In this document: piece by piece, positions 19,427 to 27,452 of the stretch | How positions within the stretch are numbered: the stretch's first letter is position 1 | Layout of the letters: every line of letters begins with the position of its first letter | Origin: Pandoraea terrigena | GTDB lineage: Bacteria; Pseudomonadota; Gammaproteobacteria; Burkholderiales; Burkholderiaceae | Direction of reading: 5' to 3' | Length of the DNA stretch: 64,000 bases | Assembly (NCBI RefSeq): GCF_902459705.1 | Contig: NZ_CABPRU010000008.1 | Location: 62,001-126,000 of the forward strand | The notes under the pieces: generated by a model | The model's database searches: none | What the model saw: the letters and a program-made list of their open reading frames with translations, nothing else | Told to the model about the DNA's origin: nothing | Position numbers and translations under genes: made by a program

Positions 19427-20053
19427 ATGTTCGGTCGCTTCATGCCCACCGAGGGCAAGTTCTTTGAGCTGTTCAACCAGCACGCGGCGTGTATGGTTGC
19501 CGGCAGCCGCGAGCTGTCTGCCATGCTCAACGATCTGCCCAATGCCGAGGCACGCACCGTTGCCGTGCAGAACAACGAGAAGAAAGCGGATCGCATCACG
19601 CACGAGACCATCGACCTGATGCACAAGACGTTCATCACGCCGTTCGATCGCGACGAGATCCACAAGTTGATCAGCACGATGGACGACATCCTGGATCTGA
19701 TGGAAGACGTGGCGACCGCCGTGTGGATGTACGACATCAAGAGCGTGCCGACCGAGGCGCGTACGCTGGGCGAAATCTGCGTGAAGTGCTGCGAGCGTGT
19801 GCAAAGCACCGTGGCGCTGCTCCACGACATGGATCGTGCCCGCGAGATCCTGAAGCTCTGCGAGGAAATCGACGGACTCGAATCGGACGCCGACCGCCTG
19901 TTGCGCGCCTCGCTCTCGAAGCTGTTTCGCGAAGAGTCCGACGTGAAGGAACTGATCAAGCAGAAGGCCGTGTCCGAATTGCTCGAATCGGTGACCGATA
20001 AGTGCGAGGACGTTGCCAACATCATCGAAGGCATTGTGCTGGAAAACGCCTGA
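19427..20053 (+). CDS. DUF47/PhoU-like phosphate transport regulator
   Basis: 208 residues, a predicted all-helical PhoU-like protein of the DUF47 (TIGR00153) family. Family features visible are a LNDLPNAEARTVAVQNNEKKADRIT-like segment, RDEIHKLISTMDDILD and the repeated metal-binding E/D-rich helices (EEIDGLESDADRL). The gene sits 13 bases before pit, the usual pairing, and the pair probably tunes low-affinity phosphate uptake. CCGGAG precedes the ATG. Confidence 0.93.
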   Translation: MFGRFMPTEGKFFELFNQHAACMVAGSRELSAMLNDLPNAEARTVAVQNNEKKADRITHETIDLMHKTFITPFDRDEIHKLISTMDDILDLMEDVATAVWMYDIKSVPTEARTLGEICVKCCERVQSTVALLHDMDRAREILKLCEEIDGLESDADRLLRASLSKLFREESDVKELIKQKAVSELLESVTDKCEDVANIIEGIVLENA

Positions 20054-20066
20054 GCGGAGACTTTCG

Positions 20067-21077
20067 ATGGCAACGCTGCACATCAGCCTTTGGCTGATCG
20101 GACTGTTGGTCGCACTTGCGCTCCTGTTCGACTTCATGAACGGCTTTCACGACGCCGCCAACTCGATCGCCACGGTGGTCTCGACGGGCGTGCTCAAGCC
20201 GCACCAGGCGGTGGCTTTCGCCGCCATGTTCAACGTGATCGCACTGTTCATCTTTCACCTGAAAGTCGCGGCCACGGTGGGCAAGGGGACGGTTCACCCC
20301 GAGATCGTCGATCACTATGTGATCTTTGGCGCCCTTGTCGGGGCGATCGCGTGGAACGTGATCACCTGGCACTACGGCATTCCGTCGAGTTCGTCGCACG
20401 CGCTGATCGGCGGTTTGGTCGGCGCCGCGGTGGCCAAGGCAGGCACGGGGGCGCTCGTCACGAGCGGTCTGCTGCAAACGGTTGCATTCATTTTCATCTC
20501 GCCGCTGCTCGGTTTCGTGCTTGGTTCGTTCTTCATGCTGCTGGTGTCCTGGCTGTTTTTCCGCACGCCACCCGCGCGCGTGGATCGCTGGTTCCGCCGC
20601 TTGCAACTGGTTTCGGCCGGCATGTACAGCCTGGGACACGGCGGTAACGACGCGCAGAAAACCATCGGCATCATCTGGATGCTGCTGATTGCCGCGGGCA
20701 TGTGGCCGCAAGAAGCCGCGGAACCGCCGCTGTGGGTGATCGTGGGGTGCTACCTGGCGATCGGTCTGGGCACGATGTTCGGTGGCTGGCGTATCGTGCG
20801 CACGATGGGGCAGAAGATCACCAAGCTCAAGCCGGTCGGTGGTTTCTGTGCCGAAACGGGCGGGGCGTTCACGCTGTTCTTCGCGTCCTGGCTTGGTGTG
20901 CCGGTCTCGACTACGCACACCATCACCGGGGCCATCGTGGGCGTTGGTGCCACGCGCAAGCTCTCGGCGGTGCGTTGGGGAGTGGCGGGCAACATCGTGT
21001 GGGCATGGGTGCTGACAATACCGGCGTCGGCGTTCATTGCCGCGATCGCCTGGTGGGTCGGCAAGCAGATCCTGTGA
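20067..21077 (+). CDS. pit: Low-affinity inorganic phosphate transporter (Pit family)
   Basis: 336 residues with about 10 membrane segments. The duplicated PHO4 signatures FDFMNGFHDAANSIATVVSTG near the N-terminus and GGNDAQKTIG in the second half are diagnostic. It exchanges metal-phosphate with protons at the inner membrane. The ATG at 20067 has GCGGAG upstream. It is co-transcribed with the DUF47 gene and ends at a terminator. Confidence 0.95.
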   Translation: MATLHISLWLIGLLVALALLFDFMNGFHDAANSIATVVSTGVLKPHQAVAFAAMFNVIALFIFHLKVAATVGKGTVHPEIVDHYVIFGALVGAIAWNVITWHYGIPSSSSHALIGGLVGAAVAKAGTGALVTSGLLQTVAFIFISPLLGFVLGSFFMLLVSWLFFRTPPARVDRWFRRLQLVSAGMYSLGHGGNDAQKTIGIIWMLLIAAGMWPQEAAEPPLWVIVGCYLAIGLGTMFGGWRIVRTMGQKITKLKPVGGFCAETGGAFTLFFASWLGVPVSTTHTITGAIVGVGATRKLSAVRWGVAGNIVWAWVLTIPASAFIAAIAWWVGKQIL

Positions 21078-21129
21078 TCCGGGCTCGGCGGGCGACCCGT
21101 TTCATGACGGTGTAACCCGCCCGGGCAAC

Positions 21130-21157
21130 GAAAAAAGCGGCGTCAGCCGCTTTTTTT
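21130..21157 (+). terminator. Terminator of the DUF47-pit operon
   Basis: AAAAAAGCGGC-GTCA-GCCGCTTTTTTT: a 5-bp GC stem extended by A/T pairs, 52 bases after the pit stop. Confidence 0.9.
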
Positions 21158-21240
21158 GTGTGCTTCGGCCGTCCATGGACGGTATGACGACATTGACAGG
21201 CCATATCGGCGCGATCGAGAGAATCAATTTCAATAGCCAA

Positions 21241-21268
21241 TTGCGATTAATTATTATTTGTTCATAGT
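21241..21268 (+). promoter_or_regulatory. Candidate promoter of the 35-residue ORF
   Basis: TTGCGA (21241-21246), 16-base spacer, CATAGT (21263-21268), in a markedly AT-rich stretch. The expected start near 21275 gives a 21-base leader containing GGGAGG. Confidence 0.45.
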
Positions 21269-21295
21269 GTTTAATCGAGCCCCTGGGAGGCTAAC

Positions 21296-21403
21296 ATGAA
21301 GGCATTGATCCATCGTTGTCTGCATCGTCGTCCGGTGTCCACGCTGGTGGGCGTGGCGATCAACGTCGGCGGCGCCGCGACGCTGCTTGCGCATCTGCGC
21401 TGA
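21296..21403 (+). CDS. Small hypothetical protein, 35 residues
   Basis: The frame reads MKALIHRCLHRR, then PVSTLVGVAINVGGAATLLAHLR. It has a basic N-terminal third (His/Arg-rich) and a hydrophobic, Gly/Ala-containing stretch of about 20 residues that could insert in or lie on a membrane. Support comes from GGGAGG (21285-21290) five bases before the ATG and a plausible promoter at ideal distance. It lies between the pit terminator and the cupin gene, and the cupin ATG is 35 bases after its stop. I do not recognise a family. It may instead be a leader peptide for the cupin gene. Confidence 0.55.
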   Translation: MKALIHRCLHRRPVSTLVGVAINVGGAATLLAHLR

Positions 21404-21438
21404 CCCAGAGACACCCTTCAATCCATCGTCGACACGGC

Positions 21439-21708
21439 ATGCCCATGCAACGCGACGCATTCGAACGAGAACTGTCCCACGAAGGCTTCACGCAGCAGGT
21501 GACGGTGACCCGCGCGGCGGGCGAACTCGAGACGCATACGCATCCCTTTGAGGCGAAGGCGTTGATTCTCTCCGGTGAGCTCGCCATCCGTGTGGGCGAC
21601 AACGAGCGCGTGTATCGCGAGGGTGATGTCTTCCATCTGGGCGCCGATGAAGCTCACGCGGAGCGTTATGGCCCGGCAGGCGTGCAGTATCTCGTCGGCA
21701 GGAAGTGA
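21439..21708 (+). CDS. Cupin-domain protein
   Basis: 89 residues forming a single cupin 2 beta-barrel. Motif 1 is ETHTHPFEAKALILSGELAI (two His and a Glu as metal ligands) and motif 2 is YREGDVFHLGADEAHAERYG (third His). Substrate is unknown. The frame is open upstream to 21316 but that part is a shadow of the 35-residue ORF. ATG at 21439 or 21445 are both possible, and neither has a good ribosome binding site, so translation may be coupled to the small ORF. Its stop abuts the stop of the convergent NlpC/P60 gene. Confidence 0.8.
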   Translation: MPMQRDAFERELSHEGFTQQVTVTRAAGELETHTHPFEAKALILSGELAIRVGDNERVYREGDVFHLGADEAHAERYGPAGVQYLVGRK

Positions 21709-22527
21709 TTACATCGAGCTGTTGGCGAAGCGGGCGATCGGGTCGTCGTCCTGCGCGGCCGGGGCGGCGAGATTGGCCGTGCGGCTTGGCGCCGAGACCT
21801 GTGGCGTTTCCATCGGCGACGGTGTCGCCGCGGTAAGCGGCCGGTTCGGTGCCGGGTTCATCGGTTCGACAGGCTCGCCGGTCGGCGCGACTGCCGCGGG
21901 TGTCCGGGCAAGCGAGGCCGGCGCCGAGCGATTCACATACGTCGTATTGCCTGCGGGGGCCTTGTTGGCCGCTACGCGTCTAACCCCATCGATCCGGCGC
22001 GCCCAATACGGAATGTAGAGACTCTCCAGGCGCACCGTTCCCCCTGTGTTCGGCGCGTGTACGAACTGCCCCTGACCCACGTAGATGCCCACGTGCGAGT
22101 GGGCGCGCCCTGTCGTGTTGAAGAAGATGAGATCGCCCGAGGCGAGGTCGTCGCGCGCCAGCGGTGTGCCAACACCGCTCATGTCGGCCGCCGTGCGGGG
22201 CAGGTTCACACCGGCAGCGCGCGCCACGACATAGCGCACGAGGCCGCTGCAATCGAAACCGGAATCCGGGGTATTGCCGCCGTAGCGGTAAGGAATGCCA
22301 ACGAGGCTCATCGCTTCGAGCGTGATTTCCTCCTGACCTGCGCTGCGCTCGGGGCCCATCGTACGGTTGCCGTAATTCGCACCGCCGCCCTGTCGGATCG
22401 ACGGACCCGATGAACAGGCGGCGACCAGCAACGTGAGCGCCAACGCGCCTGCGCAACGGCCCCACGCGTTCGGCAGGACTGCCGGATGCGTCACGTCGCG
22501 AGCAATGAGGCGAGAGAGTAGTCGCAT
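21709..22527 (-). CDS. NlpC/P60 (C40) peptidoglycan endopeptidase, lipoprotein
   Basis: 272 residues. The signal peptide has a lipobox LVAAC with the lipidated Cys at 38. The NlpC/P60 domain spans about residues 70-185 with the catalytic Cys93 (FDCSGLV), His145 (HSHVGIY) and His157 (FVHAPN). It should cleave peptide cross-links or stems in peptidoglycan from the outer or inner membrane surface. A low-complexity Ala/Pro/Thr tail of about 80 residues follows the domain. The gene convergently abuts the cupin gene without a spacer, so no terminator separates them. Confidence 0.92.
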   Translation of the reverse strand: MRLLSRLIARDVTHPAVLPNAWGRCAGALALTLLVAACSSGPSIRQGGGANYGNRTMGPERSAGQEEITLEAMSLVGIPYRYGGNTPDSGFDCSGLVRYVVARAAGVNLPRTAADMSGVGTPLARDDLASGDLIFFNTTGRAHSHVGIYVGQGQFVHAPNTGGTVRLESLYIPYWARRIDGVRRVAANKAPAGNTTYVNRSAPASLARTPAAVAPTGEPVEPMNPAPNRPLTAATPSPMETPQVSAPSRTANLAAPAAQDDDPIARFANSSM

Positions 22528-22657
22528 GCGCCGAGTTTACGACGCTTACGGGGCCGATGCATCGCAAAAGTGCCGAAATGGGGGCGTTCCGTGGCATCGA
22601 CGTCACAAATCAGCGAAATCCCGGGCGATGTTGTGGTCGGTGCGCCGCCCCGGCGGC

Positions 22658-22685
22658 AACAAAAAACGGCGCCCGAAGGCGCCGT
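22658..22685 (-). terminator. Terminator of phoH
   Basis: On the minus strand: ACGGCGCC-TTCG-GGCGCCGT followed by TTTTTGTTG. A perfect 8-bp stem capped by a TTCG tetraloop, 41 bases after the phoH stop. Confidence 0.92.
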
Positions 22686-22726
22686 CTTGGCGAGCCGGGA
22701 GGCTCGCTGTCCGCTGTCAGCAGACC

Positions 22727-24472
22727 TCAGAGAATTTCTGCTGCGTAGTCGGCCAGGCGCGAACGTTCACCACGCGCGAGCGTGATGTGCCCACTGTGTC
22801 CCCATCCCTTGAATCGATCCACCACATAGGTGAGCCCCGAACTGCCTTCGGTCAGGTACGGCGTATCGATCTGCGCGATGTTGCCCAGGCAGATCAGCTT
22901 GGTCCCGGGGCCGGCGCGCGTGACGAGTGTCTTCATCTGCTTCGGCGTGAGGTTCTGCGCCTCGTCGATGATGACGAACTTGTTCACGAACGTACGGCCG
23001 CGCATGAAGTTCATGCTCTTGACCTTGAGTCGTGAGCGAATCAGTTCCTGCGTGGCTGCACGCCCCCATTCGCCTGCGGAATCGTCGGTCTTTTGCAGCA
23101 CTTCGAGGTTGTCGTCGAAGGCGCCCATCCACGGTTGCATCTTTTCTTCCTCGGTGCCTGGCAGGAAGCCGATATCTTCACCGACGGGCACGGTCGCGCG
23201 CGTGATGATGATTTCGTTGTAGCGCTTCTCGTCGAGCGTTTGCGCCAGCCCGGCGGCGAGCGCCAGCAGCGTCTTGCCGGTACCGGCCTGTCCGAGCAGC
23301 GTGATGAAGTCGACTTCGGGATTCATCAGCAGGTTCAGCGCGAAGTTCTGCTCGCGGTTGCGTGCCGTGATGCCCCACACATTGTTCTTGTGGTGCCCAT
23401 AGTCGCGCAGCGTTTGCAGCAGGGCTGTCTTGCCGTTGATCTCGCGAACCTGCGCGTAGAAGGGGGCCTCGCCGTTGTTGGTTTCCAGGTAGACGAACTG
23501 GTTGATCAGGAAGCTCGCGCAGAGCGGCCCGGTAATGCGATAGAACGTAGTGCCGGTGCGGTTGTCCTGCCAGCTCTCCATGCCCTTCCCGTGCTTGGTC
23601 CAGAAGTCCGGCGGCAGGGGCATCACGCCCGAGTAGAGCAGATCGCTGTCCTCGAGCACCTTGTCGTTGAAGTAATCTTCCGCGGGCAGGCCGAGCGCAT
23701 GCGCCTTGACGCGCATGTTGATGTCCTTCGACACCAGCACGACCTGACGATCGCGGAACTTGTCCTGCAATGCGCGCACGACGCCGAGAATCTGATTGTC
23801 GGCCTTGCCCTGCGGCAACCCGTCGAGCGGCGGCACGTCGGACAGGTCGGTCTGGAAGTACAGGCGACCCGTGGCGTCCTTGTTGCCGAGTCGCGAGAGG
23901 AGGATGCCTTCGGCCATCGAATTCGTGCCGCTCTCGGCGACGAGCCCGTCAAGCGTGCGGCTCACCTGACGCGCATTGCGCGCCACTTCCGACATGCCCT
24001 TCTTGTGGTTGTCCAACTCTTCCAACGTCATCATCGGCAGATAGACGTCGTGCTCTTCGAAGCGGAACAGGCTGCTCGGGTCGTGCATGAGCACGTTCGT
24101 GTCGAGCACGAAGAGCTTGGCCGGTTCCTGGTCCTTGACGCGCGCGCGTCTCGACCCCGTGCCCGCCGCTGCCGCCGGCTTCACGGCCTTGAGAGACGGT
24201 GCGGCACCGTTCGACTCGGCCGCCGGGGGCGCCTGCGGCGAACGTGCCGCAGGCGACATCGGTGCTGTCGTCTGCGGTGCCGTTGCGGGTTTGGGGACGA
24301 CCTTCAATTCGGCCGTGCCGGCACCCGTGGCACCGGCCGTCTCACCCAGTGCGAGTTGTTCAGACGAGGGAATCGGTTTCTTGGCCTCCGTGCGCGAAGG
24401 TTTGAGGCGAGTGGGGAATTGTTCCGGGGCAAGCAGCGAGCCCGGTTTGGTCGGCGCCGATGGCAATGGCAT
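22727..24472 (-). CDS. PhoH family protein with N-terminal PIN domain
   Basis: 581 residues. A disordered Pro/Ala-rich leader (1-115) is followed by a PIN ribonuclease domain (about 118-260). Acidic residues Asp124 (VLDTN), Glu151/152 and Asp250 are in the expected places. The PhoH ATPase domain (about 375-581) has Walker A GQAGTGKT at 394-401 and Walker B FVIIDEAQN. This PIN-PhoH fusion (PhoH2/YlaK type) is an RNA helicase/RNase in characterised examples. The frame reaches 24613, but that region contains a terminator hairpin, so the ATG at 24472 is preferred. It lies downstream of bcp on the same strand. Confidence 0.93.
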   Translation of the reverse strand: MPLPSAPTKPGSLLAPEQFPTRLKPSRTEAKKPIPSSEQLALGETAGATGAGTAELKVVPKPATAPQTTAPMSPAARSPQAPPAAESNGAAPSLKAVKPAAAAGTGSRRARVKDQEPAKLFVLDTNVLMHDPSSLFRFEEHDVYLPMMTLEELDNHKKGMSEVARNARQVSRTLDGLVAESGTNSMAEGILLSRLGNKDATGRLYFQTDLSDVPPLDGLPQGKADNQILGVVRALQDKFRDRQVVLVSKDINMRVKAHALGLPAEDYFNDKVLEDSDLLYSGVMPLPPDFWTKHGKGMESWQDNRTGTTFYRITGPLCASFLINQFVYLETNNGEAPFYAQVREINGKTALLQTLRDYGHHKNNVWGITARNREQNFALNLLMNPEVDFITLLGQAGTGKTLLALAAGLAQTLDEKRYNEIIITRATVPVGEDIGFLPGTEEEKMQPWMGAFDDNLEVLQKTDDSAGEWGRAATQELIRSRLKVKSMNFMRGRTFVNKFVIIDEAQNLTPKQMKTLVTRAGPGTKLICLGNIAQIDTPYLTEGSSGLTYVVDRFKGWGHSGHITLARGERSRLADYAAEIL

Positions 24473-24540
24473 AGATTTCCCGTTCAAGAAAACACAACAC
24501 GACTCGGCCGGGACAGGCAGCGGTACCCCACGTCCCGGCA

Positions 24541-24582
24541 ACAAAAAAGCCGCCTGCCCGGACGCACCGGAGAGGCGGCTTG
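24541..24582 (-). terminator. Terminator after bcp, inside the predicted phoH leader
   Basis: On the minus strand AAGCCGCCT (from 24581) pairs with AGGCGGCTT (ending 24547) in a perfect 9-bp stem with a 17-base loop, followed by TTTTGTTG. It ends transcripts from bcp. A candidate phoH promoter lies upstream of it (24648-24676), so it may also act as an attenuator for phoH. Confidence 0.85.
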
Positions 24583-24647
24583 GCTGAAGGCGCCGCCGTG
24601 GCGACGCCTGCAATAGTCTCGTTCAATGCGCTTCATCATTACGGCCG

Positions 24648-24676
24648 ACTATAACGTCTCTTGCCGTGCTTGTATA
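24648..24676 (-). promoter_or_regulatory. Candidate promoter of phoH
   Basis: On the minus strand TATACA (24676-24671), 17 bases, TATAGT (24653-24648). It predicts a start near 24641 and a leader of about 170 bases that includes the intrinsic terminator at 24541-24582. The remainder of the gap up to bcp (24677-24771) shows nothing further. Confidence 0.5.
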
Positions 24677-24771
24677 GCGCCGAATGTATGCGTTGGCAGT
24701 CGCGATCGGCCCGCGCGCAACACCGCGCGGAATCGTGCTCGCGCGGGCTCCGCGACGGCGCCCGCGCAGGG

Positions 24772-25233
24772 TCAGATTGCCTGCACGGCACTCAACACTT
24801 CGGCAACGTGATCGGGCACGCGCACGCTGCGCCATGCGTTGCGCAACACGCCCTTCTCGTCGATCAGGAATGTGCTGCGTTCGATCCCCAGATGTTCTTT
24901 GCCATACAGTTTTTTCAGCTTGATGACACCGAACAATTGGCAGACGGCTTCGTCGCCGTCCGAGATCAGCGGGAAGGGCAGATCCAGCTTTCGCTGGAAA
25001 TTTTCATGCGAGCGCAGGCTGTCACGCGACACGCCGACGATTTGCGCTCCGGCGGCCTGGAACTGGGCGTAGTTGTCGCGGAAGTTCATGCCTTCCGTCG
25101 TGCAGCCGGGGGTGTTGTCCTTCGGGTAAAAATAGATCACCACCTTCTGGCCGCGATGCGCCTTGAGCGAAAAATCGCCGCCGGTGGCCGGTGCGGTGAA
25201 ATCGGGCACGGGGGTGTCGATGGCTACCGTCAC
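24772..25233 (-). CDS. bcp: Peroxiredoxin, BCP/PrxQ family
   Basis: Thiol peroxidase of 153 residues that reduces hydrogen peroxide and organic peroxides. The peroxidatic Cys44 lies in PKDNTPGCTTEG. In E. coli BCP a resolving Cys lies five residues on; here that position is Met49. The only other Cys I see is near residue 95 (AVCQLFG), so the enzyme may be one-Cys or use a different resolving Cys. It uses a GTG start at 25233 with AAGGAG six bases upstream; the long frame beyond it is a shadow of arnD. It follows arnD on the same strand with a 59-base gap. Confidence 0.93.
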   Translation of the reverse strand: MTVAIDTPVPDFTAPATGGDFSLKAHRGQKVVIYFYPKDNTPGCTTEGMNFRDNYAQFQAAGAQIVGVSRDSLRSHENFQRKLDLPFPLISDGDEAVCQLFGVIKLKKLYGKEHLGIERSTFLIDEKGVLRNAWRSVRVPDHVAEVLSAVQAI

Positions 25234-25292
25234 TATGGTCTCCTTGGGTGGCCTTTGCCAGGCCGGAACGGGGAAGTGGGTCGAAAACGGAC

Positions 25293-26198
25293 TCAGGCCG
25301 TGGCCTGGCCCTCGAGAATCAGATCGCCCGAGCGGCCCGGAATTTCGCCCCACACGACGGGATGCGCCGGTAGCGAGGCGAGATCGAGCGTCTCGTAGTA
25401 TTGGCCCATTGTCACCAGGCCATGTCCCTGGCGACGCCACCCGGCGAGCAATTGACGGAACAGCGGGGCCAGCTTCTGACCTTCGAGTTCTGCGTGAAGG
25501 GTGAACACGTGATCTTGCGCCGGATCGCGGGTCAGGGCAAGCAGATGCTCGGCCACGCCGTGGATGTCGCGACCATCGATGCCCAGCAACTCGTCGACCG
25601 TCGGCAGTGTCGTCGGCATCTGCACATGCTGCAGGCGCACGCCATCGACGATCGGGTAGTGCGGGGCGGTGCCGCGTCCGTCCGACGCATACTTCATGCC
25701 CCAGGCATCGATCTGCCGAAACGCGTGTGAATTCATCTGCCAGCCGGCTGCGCCATGCGTGGGCGGCGAGGCTCCGAAGACCTGGATGAAGCGCGCATGG
25801 GCCTGCGACATCTGTCGTTGCGTCCAGGCCGCATCGCGCGTGCGCACGTTGTCTTGCCAATACGTGTGATCCCACGTGTGGATGCCGGTCTCGTGATTCG
25901 CGTCCCGCACCATGCGCATGACGTCGGCGGCGCGCCGCCCGATGTCCGGGCCGGGGAGCAACGTGCCATACATGAGCGTCTTGAAGCCGTAATGCTCGAC
26001 CACCGACGTGCGTGAGACCTTCTTCAGAAAACCGGGACGGAAGACGCGCTTGAGCGCCCAACCGGTGTGGTCCGGCCCGAGGCTGAACAGGAACGTCGCT
26101 TGCGCCTCATGCTCCGCGAGTGCCGCGAGCAGATTGGGCACGCCTTCGCGCGTGCCGCGCAGGGTGTCGACGTCGATCTTCAGGACAATGTTGGCCAT
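25293..26198 (-). CDS. arnD: 4-deoxy-4-formamido-L-arabinose-phosphoundecaprenol deformylase
   Basis: 301-residue polysaccharide deacetylase-family protein that removes the formyl group from undecaprenyl-phosphate-L-Ara4FN. NodB-type metal/catalytic motifs: KIDVDTLRGTREGVP with the paired Asp at the N-terminus, and GIHTWDHTYWQD with the metal-binding His pair. It belongs to the leftward arn operon but lies 197 bases after the decarboxylase gene. That gap holds only a GC-rich hairpin-forming sequence and no ORF. Confidence 0.93.
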   Translation of the reverse strand: MANIVLKIDVDTLRGTREGVPNLLAALAEHEAQATFLFSLGPDHTGWALKRVFRPGFLKKVSRTSVVEHYGFKTLMYGTLLPGPDIGRRAADVMRMVRDANHETGIHTWDHTYWQDNVRTRDAAWTQRQMSQAHARFIQVFGASPPTHGAAGWQMNSHAFRQIDAWGMKYASDGRGTAPHYPIVDGVRLQHVQMPTTLPTVDELLGIDGRDIHGVAEHLLALTRDPAQDHVFTLHAELEGQKLAPLFRQLLAGWRRQGHGLVTMGQYYETLDLASLPAHPVVWGEIPGRSGDLILEGQATA

Positions 26199-26395
26199 AG
26201 CCGCCCTTGAATGAGGTATCGCGACGACCGCGTGCGATATCCTGGACTGCGAAACAAACTACCGAGTCAAAAACGCCCGATGTGCCGAGGGCGCACCGGG
26301 CGTGCAATACGATGGGCGGCAACGGGCAATGCGCGGCCCGTAACGCCCAGATGGCAGGCCGGACGGCTGAGCCCGGACCTTGCCCCTGATGTCGC

Positions 26396-27445
26396 TTACT
26401 CGACCTCGACCAGACGGCGAGCTTCGGCGACATGGCCACGATACGCTTCGAAAATCTTGCGCAGCGCATCGTCCATCGACGTGGTGGGGGCCCAGTCGAG
26501 TTCCTGCATGGTGTTCTCGATCTTCGGTACGCGGTTCTGCACGTCCTGGTAGCCGTTGCCGTAGTACGCGCCCGACGAGGTCTCGACGAGCTGAACCTTC
26601 TTGGCCGTCTCGGCGTACTCGGGGAATTCGGCCGCCAGCTTGAGCATCATGTTGGCCAGCTCGCGCACCGAGAAGTTGTTCGCGGGGTTGCCGATGTTGT
26701 AGATCTTGCCGCTGGCGATCTTGTCCTTGTTGTCGATGATGCGCACCAGGGCGTCGATACCGTCGTCAATGTCGGTAAAGGCGCGCTTCTGGTTGCCGCC
26801 GTCGACCAGGCTGATGTTCTCGCCGCGAGCGATGTGGCCGAGGAATTGCGTGACCACGCGCGACGACCCTTCCTTCGGCGTGTAGATCGAGTCGAGACCG
26901 GCGCCGATCCAGTTGAACGGACGGAACAGCGAGAAGTTCAGGCCTTCCTGCATGCCATAGCCCCAGATCACACGATCCATGAGCTGTTTCGAGCAGGCAT
27001 AGATCCAGCGCGGCTTGTTGATCGGGCCGTAGATCAGCGGCGAGTTTTCCGGATCGAACTCGCTGTCGGTGCACATGCCGTAGACCTCGGAGGTCGACGG
27101 GAAGACCAGGTGCTTGCCGTACTTCACGGCTGAGCGCACGATCGGCAGGTTCGCCTCGAAGTCGAGTTCGAACACACGCAGCGGGGCCTTCACGTAGGTG
27201 GCCGGCGTGGCGATGGCGACGAGCGGCAGGATCACGTCGCACTTGCGCACGTGGTACTCGACCCACTCCTTGTTGATCGTGATGTCACCTTCGAAGAAGT
27301 GCATGCGCTCGTGATTGATCAAATCGCCAAGGCGATCGGTGAGCATGTCCATGCCATAAACTTCCCAGTCGGTCGTCTCCAGGATGCGCTTCGACAGATG
27401 GTGGCCGATGAACCCGTTGACACCGAGAATCAGGACTTTTTTCAT
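26396..27445 (-). CDS. UDP-glucuronate decarboxylase (ArnA C-terminal domain as a separate protein)
   Basis: 349 residues, short-chain dehydrogenase fold, matching the C-terminal half of E. coli ArnA. It oxidatively decarboxylates UDP-glucuronic acid to UDP-4-keto-L-arabinose-type pentose. The NAD-binding motif is GVNGFIGHHL near the N-terminus. The catalytic STSEVYG and YACSK (Tyr-x3-Lys) are present, as is RPFNWIGAGLDS. The ATG at 27445 is set by the Rossmann start MKKVLILG. It follows the separate formyltransferase gene by 7 bases, in the same order as the two domains of fused ArnA. Confidence 0.93.
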   Translation of the reverse strand: MKKVLILGVNGFIGHHLSKRILETTDWEVYGMDMLTDRLGDLINHERMHFFEGDITINKEWVEYHVRKCDVILPLVAIATPATYVKAPLRVFELDFEANLPIVRSAVKYGKHLVFPSTSEVYGMCTDSEFDPENSPLIYGPINKPRWIYACSKQLMDRVIWGYGMQEGLNFSLFRPFNWIGAGLDSIYTPKEGSSRVVTQFLGHIARGENISLVDGGNQKRAFTDIDDGIDALVRIIDNKDKIASGKIYNIGNPANNFSVRELANMMLKLAAEFPEYAETAKKVQLVETSSGAYYGNGYQDVQNRVPKIENTMQELDWAPTTSMDDALRKIFEAYRGHVAEARRLVEVE

Positions 27446-27452
27446 ATTGCGG

